From NCBI GenBank assembly GCA_043228905.1, contig JBHGNT010000014.1:14322001-14386000 (forward strand): 64,000 bases of DNA. The letters run 5' to 3'. The notes beneath the pieces are model-generated. The model made no database searches. It worked only from the letters and a program-made list of their open reading frames with translations, and had not been told where the DNA came from. The stretch comes from Azolla caroliniana (taxonomy: Eukaryota > Polypodiophyta). The translations under genes and the position numbers were made by a program. Positions 42,281-53,100 of this stretch are shown here, in pieces (position 1 is the stretch's first letter; each line of letters opens with the position of its first letter).

Positions 42281-43030
42281 GTCAAGTTATTGTAAGCCAA
42301 GAATACTTGAAAAATGTCGCAATTTGTTTAGGCCAAGAGTTTTGGTGAAGATATCGGCAACCTGCCGATCAGTTGAAACATATACAAGTTCAACTTCACC
42401 ACAGAGGACTCGCTCACGGACGAAATGATATTGCACCTCAATGTGCTTTGTCTAAGCGTGGAAGACAGGGTTCTTCGTAAGTTCGATGTTGCTGAGGTTG
42501 TCGTTGTGTATCACTACCAGTTCATACACCTCCACCTGCAGATCCTTCAATACGCTTTTGAGCTAAATGGTTTTACACGTAGCAACAGCTGCCCCTCGAT
42601 ACTTGGCCTCAGTGCTCGATAGTGCCACTATCGATTGCTTTTTACTGCTCCAAGTGACTGTAGCGCTTCCCAATGAAAATGTCAATCTAGATGTTGACCT
42701 GGGATCGTCAGTATTTCTGGCCAAATCAGCATTCGTGTAGCCGACTAACTCCTCGGCTACTCCTGCCTAATACAACAACTTCCTATCCTTAGTGTTGCTG
42801 ACATACCACAATATCCTTTGCATGCACTGAAGGTGTTCGGCCTTTGGCTGAGACATGAATTGACTAATCAAGCCGACCGAATAACTAAGGTTCACCTGAG
42901 TGATCGTTAAATAAATGAGGCTTCCGACAATTTGTTGGAACCATGTCGGGTCACACACTGTTCCCGAACTTTGGCGAAGCTTAACGTTTCTATCCAGAGG
43001 GGTTGAGACGGATTTACAATCCACCGTCCC
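42281..43030 (-). pseudogene. pol: Copia C RNase H
   Basis: Minus-strand frames encode DPTWFQQIVGSLIYLTITQV, NLSYSVGLISQFMSQPKAEH, LQCMQRILWYVSNTKDRKLL, SKKQSIVALSSTEAKYRGAA and (near 42370) QVADIFTK. This is the copia RT-RNase H connection and RNase H. There are stops near 42766 and 42570. The gene ends abruptly at 43030 against gypsy IV sequence. Confidence 0.8.
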
Positions 43031-43390
43031 GAACGTAGGAAGCTTTGGAGAAGGAAATGATCGTTTTGCAGTGCGTGAAACCATCAACACTGGAGGAAGT
43101 CAATGTCGGCACGATCAAGGAACCACGATCGAGAAACGTGGCAAAGGAGATGCCACCGGAGGAGAAAACGGCAATGGTTAGATTGCTAAAAGAATTTAAA
43201 GACATATTCGTCTGGTCGTATGAGGATATGAGGGGGTAGATCCAAAATTGTACCAACACCAAATCCACCTCAGTAAGGACGCAAAACCGGTAGCCCATTG
43301 ATGTGATCGGATGAACCCGAACTATGCACTAAAAGTCGAGGAGGAGATTGACAAATTGTTGAGAATCGGCTTTATCCGGCCGGTGAAGCA
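43031..43390 (+). pseudogene. pol: Gypsy IV pol, left part
   Basis: Encodes PSTLEEVNVGTIKEPRSRNV, PPEEKTAMVRLLKEFKDIFV and WSYEDMRG, then after a frame break LYQHQIHLSKDAKPVA-like and EEEIDKLLRIGFIRPVKH. It aligns with gypsy III around 52430-52735, the start of RT. It stops at 43390, where gypsy III is inserted. The other half resumes at 59045 with the AAGCA target copy. Confidence 0.85.
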
Positions 43391-43824
43391 TGTTACCGGC
43401 CGGCAAAGGAGTCCAGAGTGGGAAACGGAGAGTTATTTAAGTAGTAGGAATGTGGTTGTAATTAAGCTATGAGTGTGGACGGACCGACCGAAAACGGTAT
43501 GCCGTTCCGGATCCGGACTGATCCCGAACAGGTGCGGATGGCACCGTTTTGTAATACAGACCGGAGACCTATTTAAAGGCCCGGATACAATGTAATCAAT
43601 AGCGGTTAATTAATGAAAGCTTAAGCGTTGTTATCTCTCTGTGTTAATTGCCGTTCTATCTTAATTGTTATATCTTACGCGTGTGTTATGAAAGACGATC
43701 ATAATAAGTAACTTAATTAAGTAGGATAAAGCGTTGAGGAGATCCGGTTGCCGTAACACCCTTTGGGGAAGTGTCTTCCGTAGACACCCTGTGTTAGGCC
43801 ATTGTCCGGCTCTAAGAGTTAACA
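43391..43824 (+). repeat. Gypsy III 5' LTR
   Basis: Includes GTTATTTAAGTAGTAGG and ATTTAAAGGCCCGG (possible promoter) and GGATACAATGTAATCAATAG near the probable transcript start. Confidence 0.9.
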
Positions 43825-43831
43825 CAGTTTT

Positions 43832-43847
43832 TGGCGACCACGATTCC
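43832..43847 (+). other. Gypsy III primer-binding site candidate
   Basis: TGGCGACCACGATTCC starts seven bases after the LTR and has the required TGG start. The complementary tRNA was not identified. Confidence 0.5.
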
Positions 43848-43877
43848 AGTTTTTGCAGCGAACGACGGCACGGATGG

Positions 43878-44397
43878 ATGTCTAGATCAACGCACGACCT
43901 GGTTACATATCGAACTCGACGCCTTGCCGAAAGGCAAAGGAGACGCGAGGCTTTCCAGCAAGCGGCGCAGGAAATTAGAGCGGATCGCTCGTTTTCTAAC
44001 GTAATCCGGAGAGTAGCGGAGGACTCCCTCTGGTTACAGCAAACATCGCACCCGGACGACGGCAGCAGCCTAAGCAGCCTCTGGGAAACCGAATCCCTTC
44101 TCCACGCGTTGGCAAACGGAGAAGGCAAAGCAAAAGCCTTTTCAACATATGAATCGGACTCTGAAGGGGAATACAGCGTGCACACGAACTACCGTAGCAG
44201 CAACGAAACCCCGAGCGGACCGGAGGACAAAGGATCAGATACCTTACCAACACCGGAACCGGAAGTGCTAACGTTGGAACCCCCGGAACCAGCAGAAGAG
44301 GAGAGACCTCCGTCACCAAAAGAAGAGGAAAAACCACCAACGCTGGAAACAAAAGAGGAAAAACCACCGACATCGGAAACAAATCGGGAAGGACCAC
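43878..44397 (+). CDS. gag: Gypsy III gag, N-terminal part
   Basis: The start ATG at 43878 (MSRSTHDLVTYRTRRLAERQ) is chosen because an upstream Met lies inside the LTR. A basic, helical start is followed by an acidic Pro/Glu-rich stretch with repeated EEKPPT.ET units. At 44397 the frame is cut by gypsy II, inserted with an ACCAC duplication. Taking that element and one ACCAC away leaves the frame open into 50106, where the gag core begins. Confidence 0.75.
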
Positions 44398-44402
44398 TAT
44401 CA

Positions 44403-44470
44403 TGATATGGCAAGACTCGAACCCATGACCTTAGGTTATATGGGTCGAGCTCTTGACCATTAGACCATCT
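44403..44470 (-). other. tRNA-like module at the LTR start
   Basis: On the minus strand TGGTCTAATGG and GGTTCGAGTCT stand 44 nt apart, like pol III box A and box B, and TTGCCATATCATGA follows. It matches free-standing copies at 16918 and 17359 and is repeated in the 3' LTR at 49648-49715. Confidence 0.6.
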
Positions 44471-44606
44471 ATTGTAATACGTAGGATATTATTTTCATTT
44501 ATATTTTATTATAGGAAATTAGTGTATATTCCAGATTTCTCTGGAACATTCTAGAAGCTTCAGGATTACTCCTGAAAACACTATAAAAGAGGGCACTAGG
44601 CATTAT

Positions 44607-44627
44607 GTTGAACCAAATTGGTTCAAC
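44607..44627. other. Perfect inverted repeat near the transcript start
   Basis: Arms GTTGAACCAA and TTGGTTCAAC around one base, about 25 bp after the TATA box. The same repeat is at 49852-49872 and 6321-6341. Confidence 0.8.
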
Positions 44628-44692
44628 GCCAGTCTTAAGCCTTTTAGCCACCGTTGTATATTCTCTTCATATAATAAATATCTTTCTTATCA

Positions 44693-44735
<43 letters not shown>

Positions 44736-44915
44736 CTCTCTGTCTCGCTCACTTCTTCCTTCTCTCGAAGAAGTTCCACACCTCTCATAGTACTAATCCT
44801 TCGTTTAGTACTAATTCCTTCTCTGTCTCAGTACTGTTCATGACAGTTTGAACCAAATTTCCCTTCTGTCTCTCTCATTTCCTACTAATCTTTTATTCCT
44901 CTTTTCTTTCATCCC

Positions 44916-46067
44916 ATGGCCACTGTTAGCGCTGAAGAATATCAATCTGTTTTCTCGGAATTTCAATGCTTGAAGGAGAAGTTCCATGCTTTGGAACAAG
45001 AAAACCAACGGTTGCTGGGGGATCTTCAGCAAATCTCCTTAGAAAAGCAGCAAACGCAACAACAGCATGGGGAATTTGCGTTACGCGTGCAACAACTCGA
45101 AGCCACCATCGTAGCGATGCAACAACATGGGCCCAGAACACAAGGGATTCATAAAGAACCTAAGATTGGCCTTCCCACGAAGTTCGATGGAACGCGATCG
45201 CAATTTAGAGGGTTCCTTAACCAGGTACGATTAGTTATTCAAATGCATCCTTCCCGATATCCCACCAATGCATCACGAGTGGGTTTAGTAGGCACTTTGT
45301 TAAGTGGCTCAGCGTTGTCATGGTTCGCTCCACTATTAGAAAAGGAATCTCCGTTACTCAACAATTTTGAAGAGTTTCTAGGTGAGTTTAAAGCATGTTT
45401 CGGAGATACTGACAGCATCAGGACCGCAATCAACAAAATCCGGCGATTACGCCAAGGTGACCGTCCAGCCTCCACATACGCTGCAGATTTTCGCCTACTC
45501 GCCGCCGATATCCCTTGGGATGATCAAGCGTTGATGGAGCAATTCGGTTATGGTTTACGCAACGACGTCAAGGATTTACTCTTGACCTTCCCGAAAGAGC
45601 CAAAGTCCTTAACAGAAGCAATCAGTCGCGCGGTGAGATGTGACAACCGCCTCTTTGAGCGACGTTCGGAACGACAGCTACAGATGCCGAGGGCAAGATC
45701 AGAGCCCACCTACGCCTCAGTGGTAGCAAGACCTTTTCCGAGGGAGTCATATAATGCGCCTCCAGCGAATACTCCGACTCCGATGGAGATTGACACTACA
45801 CGTCGTCGAGGGCCATTATCCGAAGAAGAAAAGCAGCGACGCCGTACAAATCGACTATGTCTTTACTGCGGTGGACCGGGACATATCGCAATAAATTGCC
45901 CCCATAGGCCAAGAAGACAGGTAAACCAAATAGTCACTAGTTCTAATTGTACTAAATCCGAGCCTATTTCAGTAGGGATATCTGATAGTCCTAATAGTAC
46001 TAATATCCCAAATCTAGCAAACAAATTTGATGTCCTTAGTCAGTTAGAAGAAGAGTTAAACGACTAA
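44916..46067 (+). CDS. gag: Gypsy II gag polyprotein
   Basis: An intact 383-residue gag. Residues about 10-70 form a coiled coil (FQCLKEKFHALEQENQRLLG). The Retrotrans_gag core spans about 85-235 (KFDGTRSQFRGFLNQVRLVI; SALSWFAPLLE; RRLRQGDRPASTYAADFRLL). One CCHC zinc knuckle, CLYCGGPGHIAINC, lies at residues 315-328 and would bind RNA during packaging. The start ATG follows CCC and is 70 bases from the LTR. The gene ends with TAA, and protease continues in a different frame, as is common for gypsy elements. Confidence 0.95.
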   Translation: MATVSAEEYQSVFSEFQCLKEKFHALEQENQRLLGDLQQISLEKQQTQQQHGEFALRVQQLEATIVAMQQHGPRTQGIHKEPKIGLPTKFDGTRSQFRGFLNQVRLVIQMHPSRYPTNASRVGLVGTLLSGSALSWFAPLLEKESPLLNNFEEFLGEFKACFGDTDSIRTAINKIRRLRQGDRPASTYAADFRLLAADIPWDDQALMEQFGYGLRNDVKDLLLTFPKEPKSLTEAISRAVRCDNRLFERRSERQLQMPRARSEPTYASVVARPFPRESYNAPPANTPTPMEIDTTRRRGPLSEEEKQRRRTNRLCLYCGGPGHIAINCPHRPRRQVNQIVTSSNCTKSEPISVGISDSPNSTNIPNLANKFDVLSQLEEELND

Positions 46068-46093
46068 GTCCAGCCAAAATAGGAGCCGTTTGG

Positions 46094-46537
46094 TTGGACA
46101 GCCCTAGATCTGTGCAGCCCATTAGTGGTTCCATTCCCTCTAAGCAAGTTAGTGATGTGTTCGTAGCCCAAGTAATAGTTAGTACTAAAAGTACCCCTCC
46201 AGTACATGTCCTAGCACTCCTAGATTCCGGAGCTAACTCTTGCTTTATGGATAAGAAATTTTCTCAAGCTCATAAGATATCCCTAAGAAAACTCTAGTGT
46301 CCAGCCTCTATAGTAGTCATTGATGGACGTCCCATTGCTTCCGGAAATATCCTAGAAGAGTCAGAGCCCATTAATATTGTCCTAGATAACTTAGTATGTG
46401 TAGTATCATTTAATATTATTAGTATCCCAGAACATCCTATAGTTTTAGGACTACCGTGGTTCGAGTTACATAACCCTGACATAGATTGGAGAACAAGAGA
46501 AATCCGGTGTCGACAAACCCAAGGGTCAACTCAGAAG
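46094..46537 (+). pseudogene. Gypsy II protease region
   Basis: The frame contains HVLALLDSGANSCFMDKKFS with the aspartic protease DSGA motif near 46222. It shares the reading frame of the RT ORF at 46538 but is closed by a TAG at 46295-46297 (probably from CAG). Beyond the stop the protease continues recognisably (GLPWFELHNPDIDWRTREI). This single stop separates protease from RT. Confidence 0.85.
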
Positions 46538-49480
46538 ATGGCAACCATTTCGCTACGTCAGTTGCGTAAAGAAGGGCACAAGGAGGAAATGTTCCTCTTT
46601 GCAATATCAGTAAACCCCTCCAACACCACTAAAGAAGAATCCACCGTTCAACTTCCCGAGAAGTATCGTCATTACACCGATGTGTTCGATAAAGTACAAG
46701 CCAACACACTTCCTCATCATCGACCGTACGATTGCCCCATCGATTTACAACCGGGAAAAGAGCCACCATGGGGACCGATCTACAATTTGTCACCAACCGA
46801 GCTGGAAGTCCTTTGGGCCTATATAGAGGAGAATTTGGAAAATGGTTTCATTCGGCATTCGAAATCTCCAGCCGGTGCGCCCATTTTCTTCGTCAAGAAA
46901 AAAGATGGATCGCTTCGTCTCGTTGTAGATTACCGTGGTTTGAATAAGGTTACAATCAGGAATAGGTATGCTCTTCCCCTTATCTCAAGTCTTTTAGAAT
47001 GGATCAATGGTGCCAGGTTCTTCACGAAGATCGACTTACGGGGAGCATATAACCTCGTACGGATCCGACCAGGAGACGAATGGAAGACCGCGTTTCGCAC
47101 CAGATATGGGCACTTCGAGTATACTGTCATGCCGTTCGGCCTCACTAATGCACCGGCAGTCTTCCAGCACATGGCTAATGATATATTCCGAGATCTATTG
47201 GATGATTGTTTGATCATCTATTTGGATGATCTACTGGTTTATTCAAAGACCCAAGAAGAACACGATTCTCATGTACTATTAGTACTAAAACGACTTCGAG
47301 AACATGGTCTGTATGCAAAGCTAGAAAAATGTAGTTTCGGGTGCAACCAAGTGGAATTTCTCGGCTACATCATTTCGTCAGAAGGCATCTCCATGGACCC
47401 AGCTAAGGTCAAAACGGTGGTAGAATGGCGGACTCCGCATTCGGTACGGGATGTGCAATGCTTCTTAGGCTTTGCCAATTTTTACCGGAAGTTCATACAA
47501 GATTACTCAAAGATCGTTCTACCTCTCACACAACTTACCAGGAAGGGACAACCGTTCATCTGGTCTGAAGAAACGGACATGGCTTTCGAGAGTCTTAAAA
47601 AAGCATTTACATCGGCTCCAATTCTAGCTCATGTCGATCCGGAGAAACCATTCATTATCGAAGCTGACGCATCGGATTTTGCATTAGGGAGCATTCTGTC
47701 ACAACAGGGGAATGATGAAAAGCTACATCCTGTGGCTTTTCACTCACGCAAGTTTGATGCCGCCGAAATCAACTACGAAATTCATGATAAGGAGCTATTG
47801 GCAATAGTGGATTCTTTTATGCAATGGAGGCATTTTCTAGAGGGATCCTCTCATCCAGTCACCATATTTAGTGACCACAAGAATCTTGCCTACTTTCAGG
47901 ATGCTCGTGTGTTGAATCGACGTCAAGCTCGGTGGGCCCACTTCCTCACGCGTTTCGACTTCAAAATTACGTATCGTCCGGGGAGGCACCAAGGGAAGGC
48001 AGATGCATTATCACGGCGTTCGTATCTAGCACCCCGTCCCGGCGAGCCAGCTTTCGATAACCAAAAACAAGTCATCTTGGGACCGGCACGACTACAAGCA
48101 ACAAAAATCTTTGACATGCCTATGGATTCCCACGTTATCGATACCATACGTGAAGACTTGAAGGCAGATGCGTTCGCCCAAGCTATACTAGCACAAATTG
48201 ATCCCTCTCGAGCGTCGTGTTCACAGTCGCAACCACCAGGTACGGACTATCGGCAATTCAAATACCATGATGGATTACTCTTCTTTAAAGAACTTTTGTA
48301 TGTTCCTAATGGTTCTTGCCGCCTTCGAGTAGTACAAAACTGTCATGACACATATACAGCTGGGCATTTTGGTAGTACTAAAACATTACATTTAGTACAA
48401 CGATCATTCTGGTGGCCCTGTATGCGACAATTTGTCGAGGATTTTGTTCGGACTTGTGATACATGTTGCAGAGCAAAAATGCCAAGGCATCATCCATATG
48501 GTTTATTAGAACCATTACCAATTCCAAGCAAGCCGTGGCAATCCATTGCTCTAGACTTCATCACAGATCTTCCAGTCTCTAAGGGGTTCAATGCGATTCT
48601 AACGATGGTCGATCAATATACGAAGATGGCTCATTTCTTGCCATGTACTAAGGAGATCTCCAGTGAAGACACTGCCGAAATTGTCATGCGTGAAGTATGT
48701 CGGCATCATGGACTCCCCGATAGTATCATCAGCGACCGTGGACCCCAGTTCGTGTCAAAATTCTGGAAGCACCTTTTTAACATGCTCAAGGTCACTTGTA
48801 ACCTCTCTTACGGCTACCACCCACAAACTGACGGCCAAGCTGAACGAACAAATCAAACGTTGGAGCAGTATCTGCGGTGCTTTCTCAGCTATCATCAGGA
48901 CGACTGGGCAAATATTCTCCACTTCGCCGAATTTGCCTATAACAACTCTATCCACGCATCCACTAAAGTTACGCCATTTTATGCTTATACGGGATGTCAC
49001 CCCCGGTGGAGTGTACTTGAAACCCCAGAGGTGTCCACAAATCCGTGCGCGGAGGATCGTTTGGAGCGGTTACACAAGATACAAGCGGATTTATCTACTC
49101 ATCTCCAGCAAGCTCAACAAACACACAAGGTCTACGCGGATCGTCATCGACTTCCATCTAGTTTTAATATTGGAGATCGGGTGTGGCTGCTACGACGACA
49201 CATCAAGACTACTCGCCCATGTGAGAAGTTGGATTATCGACGATTAGGTCCTTTCCGTATTATTGGAAAGATTAATGATGTCGCTTTTCGTCTCGATCTA
49301 CCTCCTCAACTTCGGATACATCCGGTGTTTCATAGTTCTCTCTTCGAACCCTACCACAAGAGCACCATCCCAGAACGTCTTATCCAACCTCCACCCCGAT
49401 CGAGCTTGAAGATGGGCCAGAGTACGAGGTTGCCGCCATCCTTGATTCCAAGATTGTTCGCAACAAGCTCTACTATCTAG
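46538..49480 (+). CDS. pol: Gypsy II RT-RNase H-integrase
   Basis: A 980-residue frame. RT motifs: YDCPIDLQPGKEPPWGPIYN, SLRLVVDYRGLNKVTIRNRY, VMPFGLTNAPAVFQHMANDI and the catalytic IIYLDDLLVYS (YLDD at about residues 228-231). RNase H: FIIEADASDFALGSILSQQG, EIHDKELLAIVDS and TIFSDHKNL. Integrase: a His/Cys finger (NCHDTYTAGHFG...CDTCC), then DDE residues in LDFITDLPVSK (about 672), SDRGPQFVSKF (about 733) and TDGQAERTNQ (about 769), and a GPF-type tail (RRLGPFRIIGKINDVAFRLD). All catalytic residues seen are intact. The last 30 residues are out of frame because of a shift near 49395. Confidence 0.95.
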   Translation: MATISLRQLRKEGHKEEMFLFAISVNPSNTTKEESTVQLPEKYRHYTDVFDKVQANTLPHHRPYDCPIDLQPGKEPPWGPIYNLSPTELEVLWAYIEENLENGFIRHSKSPAGAPIFFVKKKDGSLRLVVDYRGLNKVTIRNRYALPLISSLLEWINGARFFTKIDLRGAYNLVRIRPGDEWKTAFRTRYGHFEYTVMPFGLTNAPAVFQHMANDIFRDLLDDCLIIYLDDLLVYSKTQEEHDSHVLLVLKRLREHGLYAKLEKCSFGCNQVEFLGYIISSEGISMDPAKVKTVVEWRTPHSVRDVQCFLGFANFYRKFIQDYSKIVLPLTQLTRKGQPFIWSEETDMAFESLKKAFTSAPILAHVDPEKPFIIEADASDFALGSILSQQGNDEKLHPVAFHSRKFDAAEINYEIHDKELLAIVDSFMQWRHFLEGSSHPVTIFSDHKNLAYFQDARVLNRRQARWAHFLTRFDFKITYRPGRHQGKADALSRRSYLAPRPGEPAFDNQKQVILGPARLQATKIFDMPMDSHVIDTIREDLKADAFAQAILAQIDPSRASCSQSQPPGTDYRQFKYHDGLLFFKELLYVPNGSCRLRVVQNCHDTYTAGHFGSTKTLHLVQRSFWWPCMRQFVEDFVRTCDTCCRAKMPRHHPYGLLEPLPIPSKPWQSIALDFITDLPVSKGFNAILTMVDQYTKMAHFLPCTKEISSEDTAEIVMREVCRHHGLPDSIISDRGPQFVSKFWKHLFNMLKVTCNLSYGYHPQTDGQAERTNQTLEQYLRCFLSYHQDDWANILHFAEFAYNNSIHASTKVTPFYAYTGCHPRWSVLETPEVSTNPCAEDRLERLHKIQADLSTHLQQAQQTHKVYADRHRLPSSFNIGDRVWLLRRHIKTTRPCEKLDYRRLGPFRIIGKINDVAFRLDLPPQLRIHPVFHSSLFEPYHKSTIPERLIQPPPRSSLKMGQSTRLPPSLIPRLFATSSTI

Positions 49481-49650
49481 TCGATTGGCTAGGCTATAGT
49501 CCCAACAAACGTACTTGGGAACCGATCGAGAATGTAACCAATGCTCGTGCTCTTCTTGAAGACTTCCATCGTCAATATCCACACAAACCGGGTCCTCAAT
49601 CCAAGACGACTCGTGACACTCGTCGTTTTAAAGGGGGAATAGTGTCATGA
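49400..49650 (+). pseudogene. Gypsy II chromodomain (frame-shifted)
   Basis: In the frame next to pol: GPEYEVAAILDSKIVRNKLY, YLVDWLGYSPNKRTWEPIEN and ARALLEDFHRQYP. This is a canonical integrase C-terminal chromodomain with its aromatic and W-E-P residues, which in chromoviruses reads histone marks and directs integration. A 1-base indel near 49395 puts it out of frame with integrase. Confidence 0.9.
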
Positions 49651-49937
49651 TATGGCAAGACTCGAACCCATGACCTTAGGTTATATGGGTCGAGCTCTTG
49701 ACCATTAGACCATCTATTGTAATACGTAGGATATTATTTTCATTTACATTTTATTATAGGAAATTAGTGTATATTCCAGATTTCTCTGGAACATTCTAGA
49801 AGCTTCAGGATTACTCCTGAAAACACTATAAAAGAGGGCACTAGGCATTATGTTGAACCAAATTGGTTCAACGCCAGTCTTAAGCCTTTTAGCCACCGTT
49901 GTATATTCTCTTCATATAATAAATATCTTTCTTATCA

Positions 49938-49990
<53 letters not shown>

Positions 49991-50100
49991 CTCTCTGTCT
50001 CGCTCACTTCTTCCTTCTCTCGAAGAAGTTCCACACCTCTCATAGTACTAATCCTTCGTTTAGTACTAATTCCTTCTCTGTCTCAGTACTGTTCATGACA
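49643..50100 (+). repeat. Gypsy II 3' LTR
   Basis: Starts TGTCATGATATGG and ends GTTCATGACA. TATAAAAG is at 49827. The CT tract is longer than in the 5' copy. Confidence 0.95.
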
Positions 50101-50105
50101 ACCAC

Positions 50106-53100
50106 CGACACCGGAGAAAATTCTGGAACGAGCACCAACACTGCCAACCCGCGCACCGATACCGGACGACGACATGCCGTTCCAGTACTCGAAGTATAGA
50201 GATGATCCGGACGCGGAAGCTCATGTGCACGCCTTTGAACAGACATGGGAAGCCAACCATGTGTCCCAGCGATTGACCCCGGAGGAAGAAGAACGCTCTA
50301 AGATAGCGGAATTTGGCGTCACATTGGAGGGACCGGCAGCAAGATGGCGCCGGACGCAGGACCCGTCTACCATCAACACCTTTGCAGATTTAAAAGCTAA
50401 ATTCTTGCATTTTTTTCAAAAGGAGGTGGACCAGACCGTAATGGTAGGCTTATTTTATACCATCCGGCAAGAGGCAGGGGAGAGCATTCCCCAATTTGTC
50501 ATCCGGTTTCAACGGATGCATAGTCAGCTTGCCCGTGCACCCCCGGAGGAGGAATTACGGACTATATTCCTAAACATGCTCCGGGAACCTCTACGCACGG
50601 TTTGCACAGTAATTGACTTCCGCACAAGTACCATTGACCAGGTCATTGACCAGGTGAGAGAGATGGAAAAGACAAGCTCCTGGCTCACACTGGGAGCACT
50701 TCAACGGGCGTTACCGTCCGATGAAGACCTCCGGTTTCGGCAAGCAATACAGTGCACAACCTGCTTGAATTCCGGACACTCGGCTCTAGAATGCACTATG
50801 AGGACGCAATGTGTAATCTGTCAATCCAAGAGCCATACGACGGATAGGTGCGAGTATAATCTGTTGAACCGGCAAGCACCGCCCGTCCGACAAATTGAGC
50901 CACGCAGCAGCCGGGATGAAGAAGACGAACGCTGGCGGCGAATGGACCGCGACCGACCGGCACAGGATGTCTGGCATGGCGATCGACGGGAAAATGATGT
51001 CTGGTACAGTGATCGGTGGGATAACTATGACCGGCATGATCGGTACCAGGGTTACAATAGACGATACGAACATTATGACCGGGAGCACTCCCCCGGGTAT
51101 CGTCAGCAACGGGAGGAATACGGCAGATATAACGGGCAACCCCGTCAAGAGTACCGTAATAAGAAGAGCTATAACAAAAAACGGCATTTTAAAAAAGGCG
51201 GCTACCCCCGGGATCTGGAACAAGGAGCTCCAAGTAGCCAACCGGTACAAAACCCCGCGCGTACTGCAGGACCTGCCCCGGGTACAACAGACAATGCCGA
51301 ATCTAGCAATACCCGGAAAGCCTACTGCTACTACTGCCGACAGGAAGGCCATTATAGTAACCAATGCCCAGTGAAGAGCTATGAAAAACGACCGGTGGTA
51401 AATATGGTAGTCGCTGAGGTGGCAGATCTGCAGCAGGTGACCACAAGGTCAAAGGGCATGGCCAAGGAATGGGAGACACAGGAGACCATCCGAAAACAAG
51501 CAACGGAATGGGTAAAGAAAGCAAACGAACAGAATGTCATAGACTTACAGCGGCAAAAGGAGAACACCGCAGGGCTTGCCGGCGGTAGTCACTCCGAGAA
51601 CGAGACATGGCAGGCGTTGCAAGAGTGCCAGATTACGTTGCCACTAGGAAGACTCCTGCAACTCGTGCCAAGATTCACGGAAGGACTGAAGACGGCCATG
51701 ACGGTAGGAGAACCATCACCGGCACCGGTACTCTTCTCGAATCCGGAGGAGGGACCAACAGTGGTGGACACCAGCAGTCCGGTAATCACTGCCATTGTAA
51801 AAGGGAAAGAACTCCCCGGCACAGTTATAGACGGAGGCTCTGGGGTGAATGTAATAAACCTCCGGACGTGTGATGCCCTAGGAATCCACGAGTGGGAGCC
51901 ATGTCCGTTCTGGTTACGGATGGCCGATACAAGCTCAATGCGGCCGACAGGATTAATACGGAAATTAGAAGTCACCGTCGGCGGTCATACATTTTACATC
52001 TCGGCCGTAGTGCTACAATTACAAGCACAAGGTGCATACCCGCTATTGCTGGGGCGGCCATGGTTGAAAACGGCACATATCAAACAGAATTGGCGGAAAA
52101 ATATAATTACCTTCCGGCGAGGAAAAGCCAAGGTACGGGTACCAACACAGCCAAGGACGAGCACTGGCAAGGAATGTACACCGTTGTATGCGGAATGCGT
52201 CAATATGCTAGAAGGGTTAGCGGACGAAGAAGAAGCTCAGTACCTGCAGGAAAACCCGAAGATCATACCCCTCTTCGAAATTGACATTGCCGAAGCAGTA
52301 GCACCATACTTACCGCAACCGGAAGAGGCTGAAGCAGAACTGGATAAAGACGCAATCCGGGAGTTACGGCAAGCACAGGAAGCGTTGGAACGGGAAATGG
52401 CTGTTTCACAGCGCGTAAAAGCGTCGCAACTGGAAGAGGTGAACCTAGGCACCACGGACGAAGCAAAACCGGTGCACATCGCCAAGGAGATGAAGTCCGA
52501 AGACAAAACGGCGATGATCACACTTCTCACGGAATTTTGCGATGTGTTCGCCTGGTCATACGAAGATATGCGAGGACTCGACCCTCAGTTATACCAGCAT
52601 CAGGTGCACTTGAGCAAGGACGCAAAACCAGTGGCACAAAGACGGTACCGGATGAATCCCAATTATGCCGCCAAAGTAAAGGAGGAAATTGACAAACTGC
52701 TAAGAGTTGGCTTTATCCGTCCAGTAAAGAAAGCGACATGGCTGAGCCCGATCGTAGTCGTACCGAAGAAGAACGGAAAAATTCGAGTTTGCGTGGACTA
52801 CCGGAAACTCAATGCGGCTACGGTAACGGATGCGTTTCCACTTCCGTTCACAGATGGAGTGTTGGATGCCGTCACCGGCCATGAGGTCTATAGCTTCCTA
52901 GACGGATTCAGCGGGTATAATCAGATCCGGATGCACCCCGACGACCAAGAGAAAATGGCATTCGTCACCGAATGGGGGGTGTTTGTGGCCGTGGTGATGA
53001 TGTTCGGACTCAAAACGGCACCGGCAACATTTCAACGAATCATCATGGAAATCTTTGGTGAATATATACCGGTTTTTATGCAGGTTTTCCTTGACGATTT

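Larger units (their letters stand above)
44398..44845 (+). repeat. Gypsy II 5' LTR
   Basis: Has TATAAAAG at 44583, the inverted repeat at 44607-44627 and a CT tract (44695-44730). The first 70 bases are the reverse complement of a tRNA-like unit: box B as AGACTCGAACC (44413) and box A as CCATTAGACCA (44457). Confidence 0.95.
44398..50100 (+). mobile_element. Gypsy II: nearly complete chromovirus
   Basis: A 5.7-kb Ty3/gypsy element with LTRs of 448 and 458 bp that differ only by a base at the very start (TATCATG against TGTCATG), one C/T change and the length of the CT tract. ACCAC flanks both ends (44393-44397 and 50101-50105). It holds gag, protease, RT, RNase H, integrase and a chromodomain. 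The polypurine tract AAAGGGGGAATAG precedes the 3' LTR. One TAG and one frameshift prevent full expression. It is among the youngest insertions here and sits inside gypsy III gag. Confidence 0.95.
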
